Shown: positions 46,266-58,300 of the stretch, one piece after another
Layout of the letters: each line of letters opens with the position of its first letter
Numbering within the stretch: the stretch's first letter is position 1
Assembly (NCBI GenBank): GCA_022497155.1
Contig: MU385733.1
Span: forward strand, 372,001 to 436,000
Reading direction: 5' to 3'
DNA length: 64,000 nt
Source of the DNA: Whalleya microplaca
Taxonomy: Eukaryota; Ascomycota; Sordariomycetes; Xylariales; Xylariaceae
The notes under the pieces: model-generated
What the model saw: the letters and a program-made list of their open reading frames with translations, nothing else
Database searches by the model: none
What the model was told of the DNA's origin: nothing
Program-made: the position numbers and the translations under genes

Positions 46266-47282
46266 ATGGAACGATCAGCATCGATGAAGCGCAAGGCGCC
46301 ATTAAGTAACCTCCAACGCCGAGTACGAGCCAGGAAAGAAGAACCTGAGCTAGATTCCGACGAGGTCTTCAGTGACGAGCCGGAGGAAGGGGAGGGGCAC
46401 AGCGAAGATGAGAGCTCGGAAGAAAACAACGAGGAGGGCTCCGATAAGGTGTGCTTGCGAAAAAGTTCTCTTTGCTAGCAACATTCAATTCTAACAAAGT
46501 TCGTATAGTCAGGTTCCTCATCCGACAGCGACAGCGATGAAGAAGAAGAAGAAGAAGCCGACCCCTCGACAGCCGCCTCGCAGATCTCCTTCGGCGCTCT
46601 AGCCAAAGCCCAAGCAGCCCTCCCCAGCGCACGGCAGAAGAAACGGCGCAAAGGACAAGAAGAATCATCCTCGGGCTCCGAAAAGGAAGACGGCCCTTCC
46701 TCGTCCACAATAGATTGGAAATCGCAATCCAAGACCAAACCGAAGCCGCACCGAGCCCACAAGCACGCGCCGACGGAGCAGACGAGCAAGCGCGCCGTCA
46801 GCCGCAAGCGCGAGGTAATCCCCGTGCATGCTCCCGTAGCACGAGACCCGCGGTTCTCGTCGGCCGTGTCCGCGCGCCCGCTAGACGACGAGCGCGCGCG
46901 CCGGGCGTACGGGTTCCTGGACGAGTACCGCGACTCCGAGATGAAGCAGCTGCGCGAGACGCTGAAGAAGACGAAGGCGCCGGAGGCGCGCGAGGAGCTC
47001 AAGCGCGCGCTCCTGTCCATGCAGAACAAGAAGCAGGCGCAGGCGCGGCGCGACGAGGAGCGTGCGCTCGTGGCAGACCACCGCCGCCAGGAGAAGGAGC
47101 TCGTCCGGCAGGGCAAGAGGCCGTTCTACCTCAAGAAGAGCGAGCAGAAGAAGCAGCTGCTCCTGGACCGCTTCGCGGGCATGAAGGGCAAGGAGGTCGA
47201 TCGCGCGATCGAGAGGAAGAGGAAGAAGTTGACGGCCAAGGAGAGGCGGGATATGCCGGTCGCGAGACGGGAGGCGAGATGA
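46266..47282 (+). CDS. rrp36: rRNA-processing protein RRP36
   Basis: Two exons: 46266-46448 and 46509-47282 with a 60-nt intron (GTGTGC donor, TTCTAAC branch, TATAG acceptor); 318 residues. The first third is acidic (runs of Glu/Asp/Ser). The conserved RRP36 core begins at RDPRFSS and continues with YGFLDEYRDSE, LKKTKAPEAREELKRAL, GKRPFYLKKSE and RDMPVARREAR at the C-terminus, all hallmark segments. RRP36 is a nucleolar SSU-processome factor needed for early cleavages of the 35S pre-rRNA. ATG 46266 is used; a second Met is at codon 7. The second exon is very GC-rich, which gives many spurious overlapping frames. It is convergent with COQ8 (199-base spacer). Confidence 0.93.
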
Positions 47283-47481
47283 GGATGAGGATGATTGATG
47301 GATGGTGATAAGAGAGGATGTAATTGCTTCATTGCAGTAGGCTAACTACCTAATGTGTGCATGCCTGTGGTCTATTCATGAATCATGAGACCATTTCCCA
47401 CCTTCTATTGATGCGATATCGTAGATGTCTACCCATGATAGCACAAGTTCCTATATATACACGTGATGATGATAGTACATT

Positions 47482-49791
47482 CTATACACTGCCAAGGGGC
47501 CCCGCCTTCTTCAACGCGTTCACAAACAGCTCCCGACACGGGACACGGCTGCCCAGCCGAGCGCACAGCAGGAACGCCCCGCTGAGCTTGCGGTGCAGAC
47601 TATACGTCTCCTCGGGCGGCGGGCTCAGCCGCTCCCGGATCATGACGGGGATGAGCGCCTTGACGCGCTCGGTGATGGTCTGGTCCTGGAAATCGTAGAC
47701 CTTGGGCGCGGACTCGAGGAAGGGCTCCGCGAGCGTCAAGATAGAAGCTATATGCGCATCGAGCATGGCCTCGCTCTCGTAGCCCGTCAGGTACCCGAGC
47801 TTCTCCGACAACTCCTTGACGGCGGCGCGGTCGGCGCGCGCCGCCGCGGCGAGCAGGCCGACGTACAGCGCGACGAAGTCGGCGGGGTACTCGCGCGAGG
47901 CGCCGAAGTCGAGCAGCTCGAGGCGGTGCGTGCGCGCGTTGTACAGGAAGTTAGTCCAGTTGGGGTCCGTCTGCATGAAGCGGAACTCGGTGATCTCGCG
48001 CAGGCAGAGCCGCAGCAACTGCGTGCCGATCCAGTCGCGCTGCGCCTGCGTGAAGGACTGCTGCGCCCGCGTCACCCCGGAGCCCTCCATGAACTCCATC
48101 GTCAGCACGTGCTTGCCCGACGCCGCCGGGTACGTCCGCGGCACCACGAACACGTCCGGCTCGTCCGCGAGCAAAGCCCGGTACCGCTCGCCGCACTCCA
48201 ATTCCCGCTTGTAGTCGCACTCCCAGCCGAGCTCGGTGCGTGCGTTGTCGATCGTCTTGTTCAGGTACAGTCCCTTTGGGAGCATCTTCGAGGCGGTCAG
48301 CAGCATGGATAGATTGTCCAGGTCCGAGTTGATCGAGTCGGCGACGCCGGGGAACTGGATCTTGACGGCGACCTTCTCGCCCGTGGACTTGAGCGTGGCA
48401 CGGTGGACCTGTCCAATCGACGCAGCCGCTATAGGCTTCTCCTCGAACTCGCCGAAGAGCTGTCGCCATTCCGCCCCGAGGCTCTCTGTCAGCACACGAT
48501 CGCGTTGCCATGCTGGCATGTAGTCAGCGCGGTCTTGGACCCGCTGCAGAACCTCCTGGATAGGCGCAGGGAGCATCTTTGTGTCTTGAAAGCTCATCAT
48601 CTGGCCGAGCTTCAGCGCGGCCCCTCGCATGCGCGAGAGCTTTCCGACTAGCCTCTCCATGTTGCCGGAGCTGAGCAGCACCGAGCCCTGCCCACCCCCG
48701 CCGAATCCTCTACTCACACCTTCGCTGATTGCGCCGCCGAGCATTCCGGCAGCCAGTCCTCCGTAGTTCCATAATCTGCCCAGTCGAGTAGCTGGCACCT
48801 TCGATTCTCGGAGGGCGTAAGCTGGTTTGACGGGCTCCTCGCTGGGCACGGGAGGTATTGGAGCTGCTGGCTCTATAGGCGCCTCCGTCTCTGCTTTAGA
48901 CAAGATCTCTTTTACTATTTGCGTATTCTCCTGCTCAACGGACCGACTCTCAGGCTCCTCCGTCTGTGCGTTTTGTTTGCCTACATTTACCGGCTGGCTA
49001 CTTTGCTCCGCACTCGACTCTGCCTCCTTTGCGATGCTCTCAGGAGCAGGTGGGATCTTTGCCTGTAAGCCCTCCCCTTGAGGGCGCGGCTTTCCATGAC
49101 CGAAGTCCTTGAACCAGCCAGGAGATGGGGGCGGTCCTTTGGGCCGTTTCGCACCTACGAAATCATTCTTTCGTTCAAGTATCTGGGATACTCGATTTGT
49201 GTGGAAGACGTTGAGATCGACGTCCGGGGGAGCATCATCCTGACCTGCAACACTAGGAGATGAAGTCGGTTTCACCGGATCGGCGTCGGAATCAAGAGAG
49301 AGTTCATCCTCGTCTCGCTTTACGGCCTCTTCTCTATTCTTCCTCAGTTGCGTTAGAATGGCGCTTTGATTTGACTGTATTGGTGGTGTGTGTAACTTCT
49401 CAACACTCTCCCTTGGCGGACTGCGCTGTGTGATGTTCTTATAACCATCATGCTGTTTTATGGGTGTAACCGGTATATCCCGTTGGATACTGTTAGAGGA
49501 ATAATGCTTCACTCCAGGTTCTATCCTCTCAGACTCCAGTGCATCCGAGCCAGTTTGAATCGGCGCATCATCACGTGGGGGTTCCTTACCCCCGGCCGCT
49601 GTGTCAGTAGCCGCAGTTTCCGGGGCTTTTTGGCCTCTAGCTGCCTTTTCCTGCCTCAAAGACCGTGCGACACTCGATGTCTGGCCATAGCGGTCTATTT
49701 GTCGAGCTCGCAGCTCTATATGCCTCGATGCGACAGACCGGGAAGCTTTGACGACGGCGGCCAAGTCAACTATGAAGTCCGCGAACCTCAT
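47482..49791 (-). CDS. coq8: COQ8/ABC1 atypical kinase for ubiquinone biosynthesis
   Basis: Single exon, 769 residues. The N-terminal ~340 residues are basic then disordered and serve as mitochondrial targeting plus linker. The UbiB/ADCK core follows: the KxGQ helix motif (LKLGQMMSFQD, ~393), the Ala-rich loop AAASIGQVHRA (~455) in place of a kinase Gly loop, VAVKIQFPG (~475), catalytic TDPNWTNFLYN (~609), and metal-binding LLDFGASREY (~630). COQ8 is an ATPase of the inner mitochondrial membrane, matrix side, that supports the coenzyme Q synthesis complex. The N-terminal region is longer than in yeast COQ8 (501 residues), as I recall is common in filamentous fungi. It neighbours RRP36 (convergent) and UTP13 (tandem). 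Confidence 0.92.
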   Translation of the reverse strand: MRFADFIVDLAAVVKASRSVASRHIELRARQIDRYGQTSSVARSLRQEKAARGQKAPETAATDTAAGGKEPPRDDAPIQTGSDALESERIEPGVKHYSSNSIQRDIPVTPIKQHDGYKNITQRSPPRESVEKLHTPPIQSNQSAILTQLRKNREEAVKRDEDELSLDSDADPVKPTSSPSVAGQDDAPPDVDLNVFHTNRVSQILERKNDFVGAKRPKGPPPSPGWFKDFGHGKPRPQGEGLQAKIPPAPESIAKEAESSAEQSSQPVNVGKQNAQTEEPESRSVEQENTQIVKEILSKAETEAPIEPAAPIPPVPSEEPVKPAYALRESKVPATRLGRLWNYGGLAAGMLGGAISEGVSRGFGGGGQGSVLLSSGNMERLVGKLSRMRGAALKLGQMMSFQDTKMLPAPIQEVLQRVQDRADYMPAWQRDRVLTESLGAEWRQLFGEFEEKPIAAASIGQVHRATLKSTGEKVAVKIQFPGVADSINSDLDNLSMLLTASKMLPKGLYLNKTIDNARTELGWECDYKRELECGERYRALLADEPDVFVVPRTYPAASGKHVLTMEFMEGSGVTRAQQSFTQAQRDWIGTQLLRLCLREITEFRFMQTDPNWTNFLYNARTHRLELLDFGASREYPADFVALYVGLLAAAARADRAAVKELSEKLGYLTGYESEAMLDAHIASILTLAEPFLESAPKVYDFQDQTITERVKALIPVMIRERLSPPPEETYSLHRKLSGAFLLCARLGSRVPCRELFVNALKKAGPLGSV

Positions 49792-50117
49792 GGGGACAAC
49801 TTCTATGCCAGAACCCGCTACTTCAGCTCATCTTATAGCCCTTGGTTCTCAAGTTTTGTGCATCCAAACGTCAGTTCGACGTCTGGATCGTGGGTATATA
49901 CACGGTTAAAGAGTTGAGAGCTTGAAAAATTGATAGCAGAATGCAGATAAGCTCGCGCCACACTGTGGCTGGACTAGCTTTACTTACACAACGTCAACGT
50001 CTGCTCTACCTAGTTAACAATTACAGATATTAAAAACAAAGGTCATCTACTTTATGAATTCGCACATCTCCTAGTATGTGGTTTGTTACTTTATTTATTG
50101 ATTGGCACGCGACTCTT
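49792..50117. promoter_or_regulatory. Upstream region of COQ8
   Basis: This 326-base gap between the COQ8 start and the UTP13 stop must hold the COQ8 promoter. No clear TATA box is seen at a standard distance. Confidence 0.4.
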
Positions 50118-52967
50118 TCACGATGCCATTACAACATCTATATCGGCATTATCCACCAACTTCATGCCACTTAAACTAGGCGCCAAACTATCCATTTCCT
50201 GCAGGGTATACTCCACCAGGTAGCTCTCGTCTACCAGCTCTTCCATGCGTTTATAATGTCTCTCTGTGTAGACCTTCAGCGCGTTCAGCACTTCCTTTAC
50301 GCTCTTCTGAGCACGTGCTCCTTTCACAGACAGGTTCGAGAAACGAGACGCCGGATAACTCTTGACTAGGGTCCACAAGATACGCTGCGCCATAGGCGCT
50401 GTCCTGGCATTTGTATTCCAATCCCTTAATCTCAGAAGAAGCAGGAAGATCTGCTCGTCGGAAAGGGAAGCCAACACCTCGTCAACCGCTTTCAAGCCAG
50501 ACAGACTGTCAACATCTGGCGTCTTCGAATTGACTACCCTTTCGAAGAGACTCTGTAGTTTGCGTGGGTGATTGAGCTGGAGAGCCATTGTGATCGCTTC
50601 CCTGTAAGCCCCAACATACTCGTAATTCTCAAGTTCTTGTTCTTGTTCGATACGCTTGACGGCTGCTTCGTTCGAGGCGGTTTGGGTCTCTTTCGAAGTA
50701 TCTTTCCAAAACGTAACGGTTGAGTCACCACTACCAGAAACAATCATATTTGTCTCGGGGTGAACAGCCAGGGCCCAAACTCGATCCTCGTGGTTATCCA
50801 ACGTACACTCAGTTTCTCCCGAATTGACGTCCCATACTTTCACTAAGCCATCGCCACCAGCACTGGCAAAGAGCACAGGTCTCTTACCACGATCCTCATT
50901 CGCTGGTATTTTGAGCCACACTACTTTAAGAACGCTGTGAGAGTGCCCTTCGAAAGTCCGTAGACACGTATAGTCCGCAAGGTTCCATAGTTTGATGGTC
51001 TTGTCTCCGCTTCCCGTGATTGCTACACCCTTTCCCGCTACGGAACCTTGCTCGCCTTGAAGTACTGGTGTGTTCGGGGGAGCAAAGCTGACAGACCATA
51101 CACCTCGGCGATGGCCGCGAAGTATTCCTTGCACTTCACCTTCTTCCACAGACCAAACTTTCACGACCTTGTCTTGGGACGCTGAAGCGAAGAGCTGAGA
51201 CGAGGAGTTAACATCGATAGCGTTGATGTCTTTATCGTGAGCCTTTCGTGTATAGGCAGCCCTGATCGCTGACTTTGCACTTTGCTGCGGTTCTCGGGGT
51301 ATGTCCCACCTCTTGATGGTCTGGTCGGACGACCCTGTAATCAGAAAGGAAGGTGGGTAGCTGAGTGGATCAGTGTGTGCTTGAGAACCTTCGACGGGTC
51401 GATTTCGAGGAAGCGCTACCGCACCAACAGATTCAGCATGTCCTGGAAAAGTTGCCCAACATATGTAGGAGTTATTCACAGGATCCACCCGCCATAGTTT
51501 CGCTGTATTATCTTTCGCACCTGTGGCAACCCAATGCCCGGACCAATCAGTGTCAAGGGCAATTATGATGTCGTCATGGCCCTTGAGAAGGGCAATATCC
51601 TGTCCAAAATATTCGGAGGACACTAGAGTGCTTGAATCCTGCCCTGGCTCTAATACCGAGACTATTCGAATATCTTCAGAATTCGTTGCTAATGCCATCG
51701 CAGAGTGGTCGGGAAGCAGATATCTCAAGTCAATTATATCGTCGTGGGTTCCTGAGATCCGGCGGAATGGGCTAAGAGGCCCAAGCTTGGACGAGCTAGA
51801 AACCTCAGAGGGGGTCTGGTAGAGGGCCAGTGTGTGGTCCACTTGAATGCAGACGATGAATGGTAGCTCTGGCCGGTAGAACGCCCCAACAAATGCTTCA
51901 GCTTCCGGCTTTGGGGCTTGCTCTGTTGTGAGCTCCCGGCCCGTATCCGTAACCCATATGCGCAAACACCCATTGGAGCCAGCAGTGTAGGTGAGTTGAC
52001 CATCGTCGATGAAACCAACGGCTTCGATAAGTTCGGAACAGGGTGTGACCTTTCGCAGTTTCCATGATTTCGTGTCCCACCACCGAATAGTTTTGTCTCT
52101 GCTAGCTGTCACCAGCGCATTTTGAGCGGGCGAATAATCCAACCCCTGGACGTCTGAAACGTGAGAGTCAAGATTCGCTACGACGCTTCTCTTGTGCAAG
52201 TCCCATACGCGAACCTTTCCGTCTTGACTTCCTGAGGCTAATCGGAACCTTGCCGTAGCAATTGTTTCTTCTTCCGCCTCTTCAACTGCGCCCTTCGATT
52301 TTCTCCTTTCCTGCTTTTCGGATTCCTTAGAGCCATTGGTCTCGGCGTCTTTCTTAGAACCCGCAGCCAATTCAAAGAAATGCAAGGCGGATACAAGTAC
52401 GCTTGGCCCTCGAAATGTATGTGTAACATAGCCACCATTGATGTCCCATACTTTGATCGACCCATCAGTTCCTCCAGTCGCAAGCAGAGTGCTAGTTCGG
52501 TCCACAGCCAAGACTACGACTGGAGTAGTGTGAGGCTTCAATGTTCGTATTAATTGAGGCTCTATTGAATCGGTCGACGGTGATTTTTGTAGAGAGTATA
52601 TTCTCATAGATAGCGAGCGAGAGCAGATGATAAGATGGGATCCGGATGGCGTTACTGTACACTAATCAGCTTCAGCGTTCTCAATGGTGCAAGAATCGCA
52701 ACACATACAAGTTAAAGTTGATATCAATTCACCGTCCTATTAATTATCAATCAGTATATAGGCTACTGTCGATTTGGAAGGGACACAAACCCCTTCAACT
52801 TTGGTGATATGTTTCCCGGTCTTTAGATCGGTCAAAACTGCATCCTCTCCTAAACTTGTGGCCAAGATGCGCGCGCTATTCTCCAATGCGACAGCACCAC
52901 CCGTGAATATGGGCCGGATCACTTCGCTCGCATCGAAAGTTGTCTTAAACGGTGCTTTGTTGGCCAT
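50118..52967 (-). CDS. utp13: U3 snoRNP protein UTP13 (WD40, TBL3 homologue)
   Basis: Three exons: 52967-52791, 52736-52709 (only 28 nt) and 52654-50118; both introns are 54 nt. Product 913 residues. The start MANKAPFKTTF matches the family; an upstream in-frame ATG at 53045 would add 26 residues. The microexon is needed to rebuild KVEG-DGELISTLT-LTPSGSHL. About a dozen WD40 repeats can be seen through their Trp-Asp-type ends (VWDING, VWDLHK, WWDTKS, LWRVDP, RWDIPR, VWSVEE, LWNLAD, VWDVNS), forming two propellers. A helical UTP13 C-terminal domain follows (SLSGLKAVDEVLASLSDEQ). UTP13 belongs to the UTP-B subcomplex of the SSU processome in the nucleolus. The first donor (GTTTGT) is less common. 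Confidence 0.92.
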
Positions 52968-53605
52968 ATTGAAGTTATGACGAGAAGTAAGTCCACTATA
53001 GACTCGGGTAAGAGTGAGACTCGAGCTTGTAGGCCGGATGTTCATGAATTGAATTTTTAGGATGCGATTTCTTATCGATAACGATAAGGAATTTCGAATC
53101 CAGATGTCAGTCCACGGAGTACAGTATACTTTACTAGTACAACCAGACCCATGCTGAAGGCATCCATTTGTCGCTATGTGTGAGTAAACTCTCCGTAGCT
53201 TCTACATATGCCAGGAGGTGCAGAAGCTGCCCAGGTGCATATATGGGACCAATTGGAAGCTTCCACTATCTTATCGGGTCAGCAAGGCAACCTATATCAA
53301 TTAGGCATGCAGTGAATGTATATACGTTGATGGGGTTCAGCATTTAAGGTATTCATCAAAAACAACATAACAACTGACATGTAGGAAACATAGAGCCGGC
53401 CTTTAACAAAAGATTCACCAAGGTACATGCGTCATACAACACGCCTAGTCATCTCGCATCAAGACTCAACCTGGCCTTTTTTTCTTTTTCTTTGTTCTAG
53501 GTATAATTGCGTTCCTACCTAGGTAGTATACGCCCACCTACGACATTTCCAAGATTCATTTCATTACAACCATGTTCGCGTGCATCTGACGCATCAAATC
53601 TCAAG
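52968..53605. promoter_or_regulatory. Divergent promoter of UTP13 and the orphan membrane gene
   Basis: A 638-base head-to-head spacer. TATCGATAACGATAAG occurs at 53073-53088, just upstream of the UTP13 start, echoing motifs in the RRP36 promoter. A pyrimidine-rich tract (TTTTTTTCTTTTTCTTTG) at 53478-53495 precedes the plus-strand gene. Confidence 0.5.
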
Positions 53606-55362
53606 ATGGGTCGGCTTGAACCCCTAACTTCGTTAGCGCTAGTAAGTAGGAGGTGTCTGATCTGATGAGCTTCGATATAGGTACTTCGTGCTAACAGTTA
53701 TCGCAGGGGCGTTCGCCTTACGACGATGTCGTAGATGGTGAAGGCGAGGCTGATCCTCATGAGCCTGACAAACGTTACGATGGGACAGGGCGCATCATCA
53801 ATCCTCAGACGAGGCAGACTATCCGAGATGTTATTCGTGCACATAACGAGGTCATGCTCGTTATAGGCGTAGCTGAGCCCGAGTATTGTGTTACCAGCGC
53901 CGCTGAGAGAGAAACCGCAAGGCTGTACCAAGATTACGAGAGCCAGACGGGAAGGACTTTGCATTCCCTTGGCCGCACGCTTGGTATATTAGGGGTCTGG
54001 GGTGTTGTCAGTATACGGCAGCGCATCTTAGTAAGCAACCATATGTTCTGTTCTGAGCATCTTAAATATTACAGATGAACTGACCAGATGATAGGTCTAC
54101 AAGGAACGCGCCAATATTCCGTTTCTCAGGTTGTTAAACATCGAGCGCACTAGCCACTCCTTCTTACGGCTAGGTTTTGCAGGTGTTCCATGCGTGGCAG
54201 CTATGCAGGGGTTGCGCTTCTTTTCTGCATACACAATACAAGAGAAAAGAAAGAATATATGGTAGGCTCGAAGCTTCTCTTGCAATGATATATAGTACTA
54301 ATGCCCTCCAGGCTTCTAGGGGCTATTGAATACTTGCGGTTTCATTTGCACATATTTCTCACACTGCAGCGCTTAGACTTGATACCCGCATCCCAATGGT
54401 TCCCTGGTATCAAGTTCTTTATCCCCTTTTCCAACTCTTCACCGCTCTCTGCACCACCTCTACCCGAATCCCTGGATGCCTCCAGCATCTTTAGCTGGGT
54501 CGGCAAACTTGCGTTGAACCTAGCCCCCTATGCTACTTTCTGTGCTTGTGGCTATGTTTGGCAGTGGCTCTGGCTTCGTTTGAAGCCGATTATACGCAGA
54601 CGTCTCCCCCAGCCTTCTTCCAGTTCATATGCCAATCGTCGATATTCATTACCTGCCAGTTCGACTCAGAGGCAGCCCGTACCAGAATCCCCCACACTAG
54701 GAGCAGCTGATCGGGAGATTAGGCATCAGAATCCTGACGAAGATGTTCCTGCTTCGTTGGCTCTAGATGTTCAACCTAGTGGCGAACATATTCCAGTTGA
54801 GGCGATTAGGCGACAGAGCACCTTTTCGAGCCGTGGCGGGGAAGACTACGGAACCGATGAAGAGGATTCGGAGATGGTGAACCCGACGCTCATCAGTTTT
54901 GATGTTGATACTAGCGAATCCACCGAACCGCCTACGGGAGTCTGGTCCGCCGAGCTTCGCCCGAGTTTTGGAGGGGACTCCCGGCAACAACCCAAGGAAG
55001 CACCTAAATACATCGTAAACCCCTTAACCATTCTCCCCGCCTCTTTTGCGTCGGATATCATTACCAGTTTCGTTGCGAACCTCATCTTTATGCCTCTTGA
55101 CGCTATGGCCCTTCCAAGCCTGGCACGGTCTTTTGCATACGCAAGAGGTATGCCTCTCGACAGCATATTTTCCGTGAGCTTCCTGGAAAGCTTCTCATGG
55201 CGAGGATTGCTCAATCTTTTCCAATTAGATCTGGCCAAGCTTCTCATCAATGGCGAGGTCTGGATTCTCACAACCGTAGTGTCACAGTGGTTGCATGTAA
55301 CCGAAGAAGAATGGAAGGAAATCCGTAAGGAGGAGGCCGAAGAAATCGGTGGAGCATCCTAA
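53606..55362 (+). CDS. Conserved-looking fungal membrane protein of unknown function
   Basis: Four exons: 53606-53641 (12 codons), 53707-54030, 54095-54261 and 54312-55362; 525 residues. Introns are 65, 64 and 50 nt, the last with a textbook TACTAATG branch. The protein starts MGRLEPLTSLAL-GRSPYDDVVDGEGEAD. Likely membrane or amphipathic segments lie at LGRTLGILGVWGVVSI, VGKLALNLAPYATFCACGYV, ITSFVANLIFMPLDAMALPS and INGEVWILTTVVSQWL. A polar, acidic Ser-rich loop separates the second and third. The C-terminus is Glu-rich. I cannot place it in a named family. A mitochondrial or ER membrane location is conceivable but unsupported. It shares a divergent promoter with UTP13. The clean frame closure over four exons argues that it is a real gene. 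Confidence 0.72.
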
Positions 55363-58300
55363 GAGACATCACGGTGGACCAGGCCAGCTGTGGTGGTTAT
55401 TTGGCTACGGAGCCCGACGCAAAGCCAAGCCCCGCTCCGTGAGACTGGTGTGTGTAAAAGTAGTGTTTAAGTTGGAGACTGAAAATGCCGCAGTAGTATC
55501 CAAAGACGCAGATGGATCTGAAATTATTATATAAATCAAATTCTAGTTCTCATGCATAGCATTGTGAAGCAATGTCCTATTATATCACCTAGAGAGAGGG
55601 CATGATATGCAGCCGTAAAGCGGGACATGATGAGAATAAACAGCTACGATGCATACTGAAGTACATACATTACCAGGTTTTATTTCACTCTTCCGTCAAT
55701 ATTGGGAGCTCAATAGCTAGTGTGCTTATACACAAGCCTGAAAGCAGTGGTCAGGCGTTTGAGAGCTACACCATTCCGTTGAGTGTCGTCCCTATTATAC
55801 GGGTTTCGAGCCTTATGTTATAATATAGATTTGAGGCGTTTTCAGCTTAGCTTTTAAAAGCAGGTACGGTCTAGTTTACCTGGTAGCTTCGGCAGGTTGA
55901 ATAGCATCTATCAAGCAGGAGGCCGCGGACTCCCGTTAAGTATCCACATGCGATTAGGATTGCTCAATCACAATGTTCGCAATCGTCATGCACCACGTAA
56001 CTCACAGCTCAGCCCTAACGCCAAGTCCCACGAAGTCGTATAAGCGTCTGGCGAGTATTTAGCCCACATCTTTCTACATAGAAATCTCACTAACGACTTC
56101 GTCAACAAAGGGCAAATGAGCTCAACGAAATTGTAAAACAGACCAGCCCCTGGCTCCGGATGGGTAGACCCAATTTTTGCCCGAGCCATCCGGTCTAAAG
56201 AAACCTGCACTCAGGGTTAGATACTTGATAATTGTCAGGAAAATCCTGTAAGGTATTGTCTAAGTTTGGTATATCCTAAGATTCAGACCACAGACGACTA
56301 CTATCTGTTTCTTAAGAGATGGAGAATAATAAAATTGTCTCTTAAAAAAGATCTCTCCTAACCCTTCGGGCTCGGTGGAGTTGTGGGCGAAAACTTTCGC
56401 TAAAGACCGGAGGCCCCGGCTGCCCCGTTAATATATATCCATATTGACTGACCGGCCGACTACTTGCTGCTTGCATGCCAATCTTTTTGACAGTGAGGTC
56501 TCGTCCCGCAAATACTTCTAGTCTTGTGGAGTAATTTGTTACATGGGTTTAAATGCAACCTGTCGTTCCGGTCTTCTCCACTATCTTCGGAACACGTCGT
56601 CGGAACGGTATCGTCGGAATCCACCTTCGGGCCACATGTTCATATCCATCGTGTACACCGAAACTCTATTGAAGGATTCCGACCATGTCTTTGAATAGGA
56701 TATGCATGATTACATTACCAGGCATTGCCTGCCATATGGAAGTCCATGAAACCTGTTAGTCACCGGGGCCTGGGGATGACTATAAATCCCGAATCAAAAG
56801 AGATCTTCCGTCGCCGAACTTCCGCTTAATTGTATGTATGAATCATCAGCAATCGCAAATGCGACTTTGTGAATATGAGTTGCCAAACTTCAACTGCTGC
56901 TGATTGGCCTAACTTGCGCCCGATCTTCCCGTCTTGCATTCTGCAAGCTAGTCGAATAGGGAACCCTGGTATTGTCAACAATGTCATGTCTCATGTACCT
57001 TGATTGTTAAAAAATTGGAATAAATAAATAAATAAAAAGGAGAATTAAAAAAGTGCGCTTAATAAGTCGTGCAAGAGAGACCTAACTTAGCTGTAATGTT
57101 AATAACACAGGAGCGATATAAGAATTGAGATATCCCCGATAAGGGTTTTAGATATAATATAGTCTTGACTCATCAAAGTAAGTCACTTTTGAGACGCACT
57201 TCGAAAATCACCGGAGGAAAGCTATGGGTATGACAAGAAGATCGCAATGTGTTTATTCCAACACTTGCGAATGAGCCAAGCTCTTGGTCCACGTAGTATT
57301 TCTTCTAGCTAGAATTGTAATAGTGAGACGAAAGGCTGCATCTAGAATATGGAATCTGGGGGCTAGTAGTCAGCTCGTGAAGCGACAAGTGTGTACGTGA
57401 TTACTAGCGTGCTCTGTGAGGGTCTAGTTTGAGAAAGAGACGAGTATCATGCACTATATTGGGGACTAGCTTGAGTACCATATACTAGGTACTTGACAAG
57501 AGACTCTCAGGTCAGACGATTATTTTAGAAGCATATCGGAGAAATGGAAAACTATGAATCCGTTCTAGAGCCTACCTATAAATCGAAGCAACTGTTGTTG
57601 GTGAAGGAATACAGAATCTACATAGGAAGAGCGAGCTGATTGGCGTAAGCGTTACTTAACCTTATGTTATATCTTACGATTCCCTGGTTCTGGTGTGCGG
57701 CGTGTGATGTAGTCAAGGATCACATCGCTCGTGATCTTCACTGCATTTGAAGTCATGCAGTTGACGCCACAAGGTAGCCCTACTGCAGAGCGTCCAGTCA
57801 GCCCAGTGTCCCGTTGACGGAGGCGACGCAAGGCAAAGTCAACTCACCACTTACCCAATATGAGTCCGATGAATGAGTGCCGTCCGGGTCAGTAGCTGCA
57901 CGGCCCATCACGCCGTGCGTCGTGAATACCGAGTCGACTCCGACCTACCGGCGATGTGACCGATGGCATACATATATAACCACACTCCGGCACTCACGAT
58001 GCAAAGTTCAGGTCTGGAATATCGGCATTATATAGTCCCTAGCGAGCTGGGAGATCTCGATCGGCCACGTACCTGTCAGGCTACGCAGCATGTATTGGTA
58101 ACGCGGGGAGAGGGAGCTTGTTGTATAATAGTTCCAAACGAGACCATGTCATCAACTTTGAAGCCTTGACCTGAAGCAGTAACGCCTGGGAGCCAAGATT
58201 CTGGAGAAAGTGCCTTTGGCCCGAAAACTTCCTTAACGACTCTAGTCGATTTCTCTTGTGCGGAGCAGGACGGCGAAGGGCCAGGTTTAAAGATGGGGAG

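Noticed and set aside
45019..47300. Large frames antisense to or overlapping the HAD gene and RRP36 (for example 46475-47116 minus, 46715-47308 plus)
   Set aside because: High GC at third positions removes stops in other frames; translated sequences are low-complexity Arg/Ser/Ala and the RRP36 frame has clear family motifs.
47593..48511. Plus frame of 239 codons and minus frame of 186 codons within COQ8
   Set aside because: Shadow frames of the GC-rich COQ8 core; no protein-like composition.
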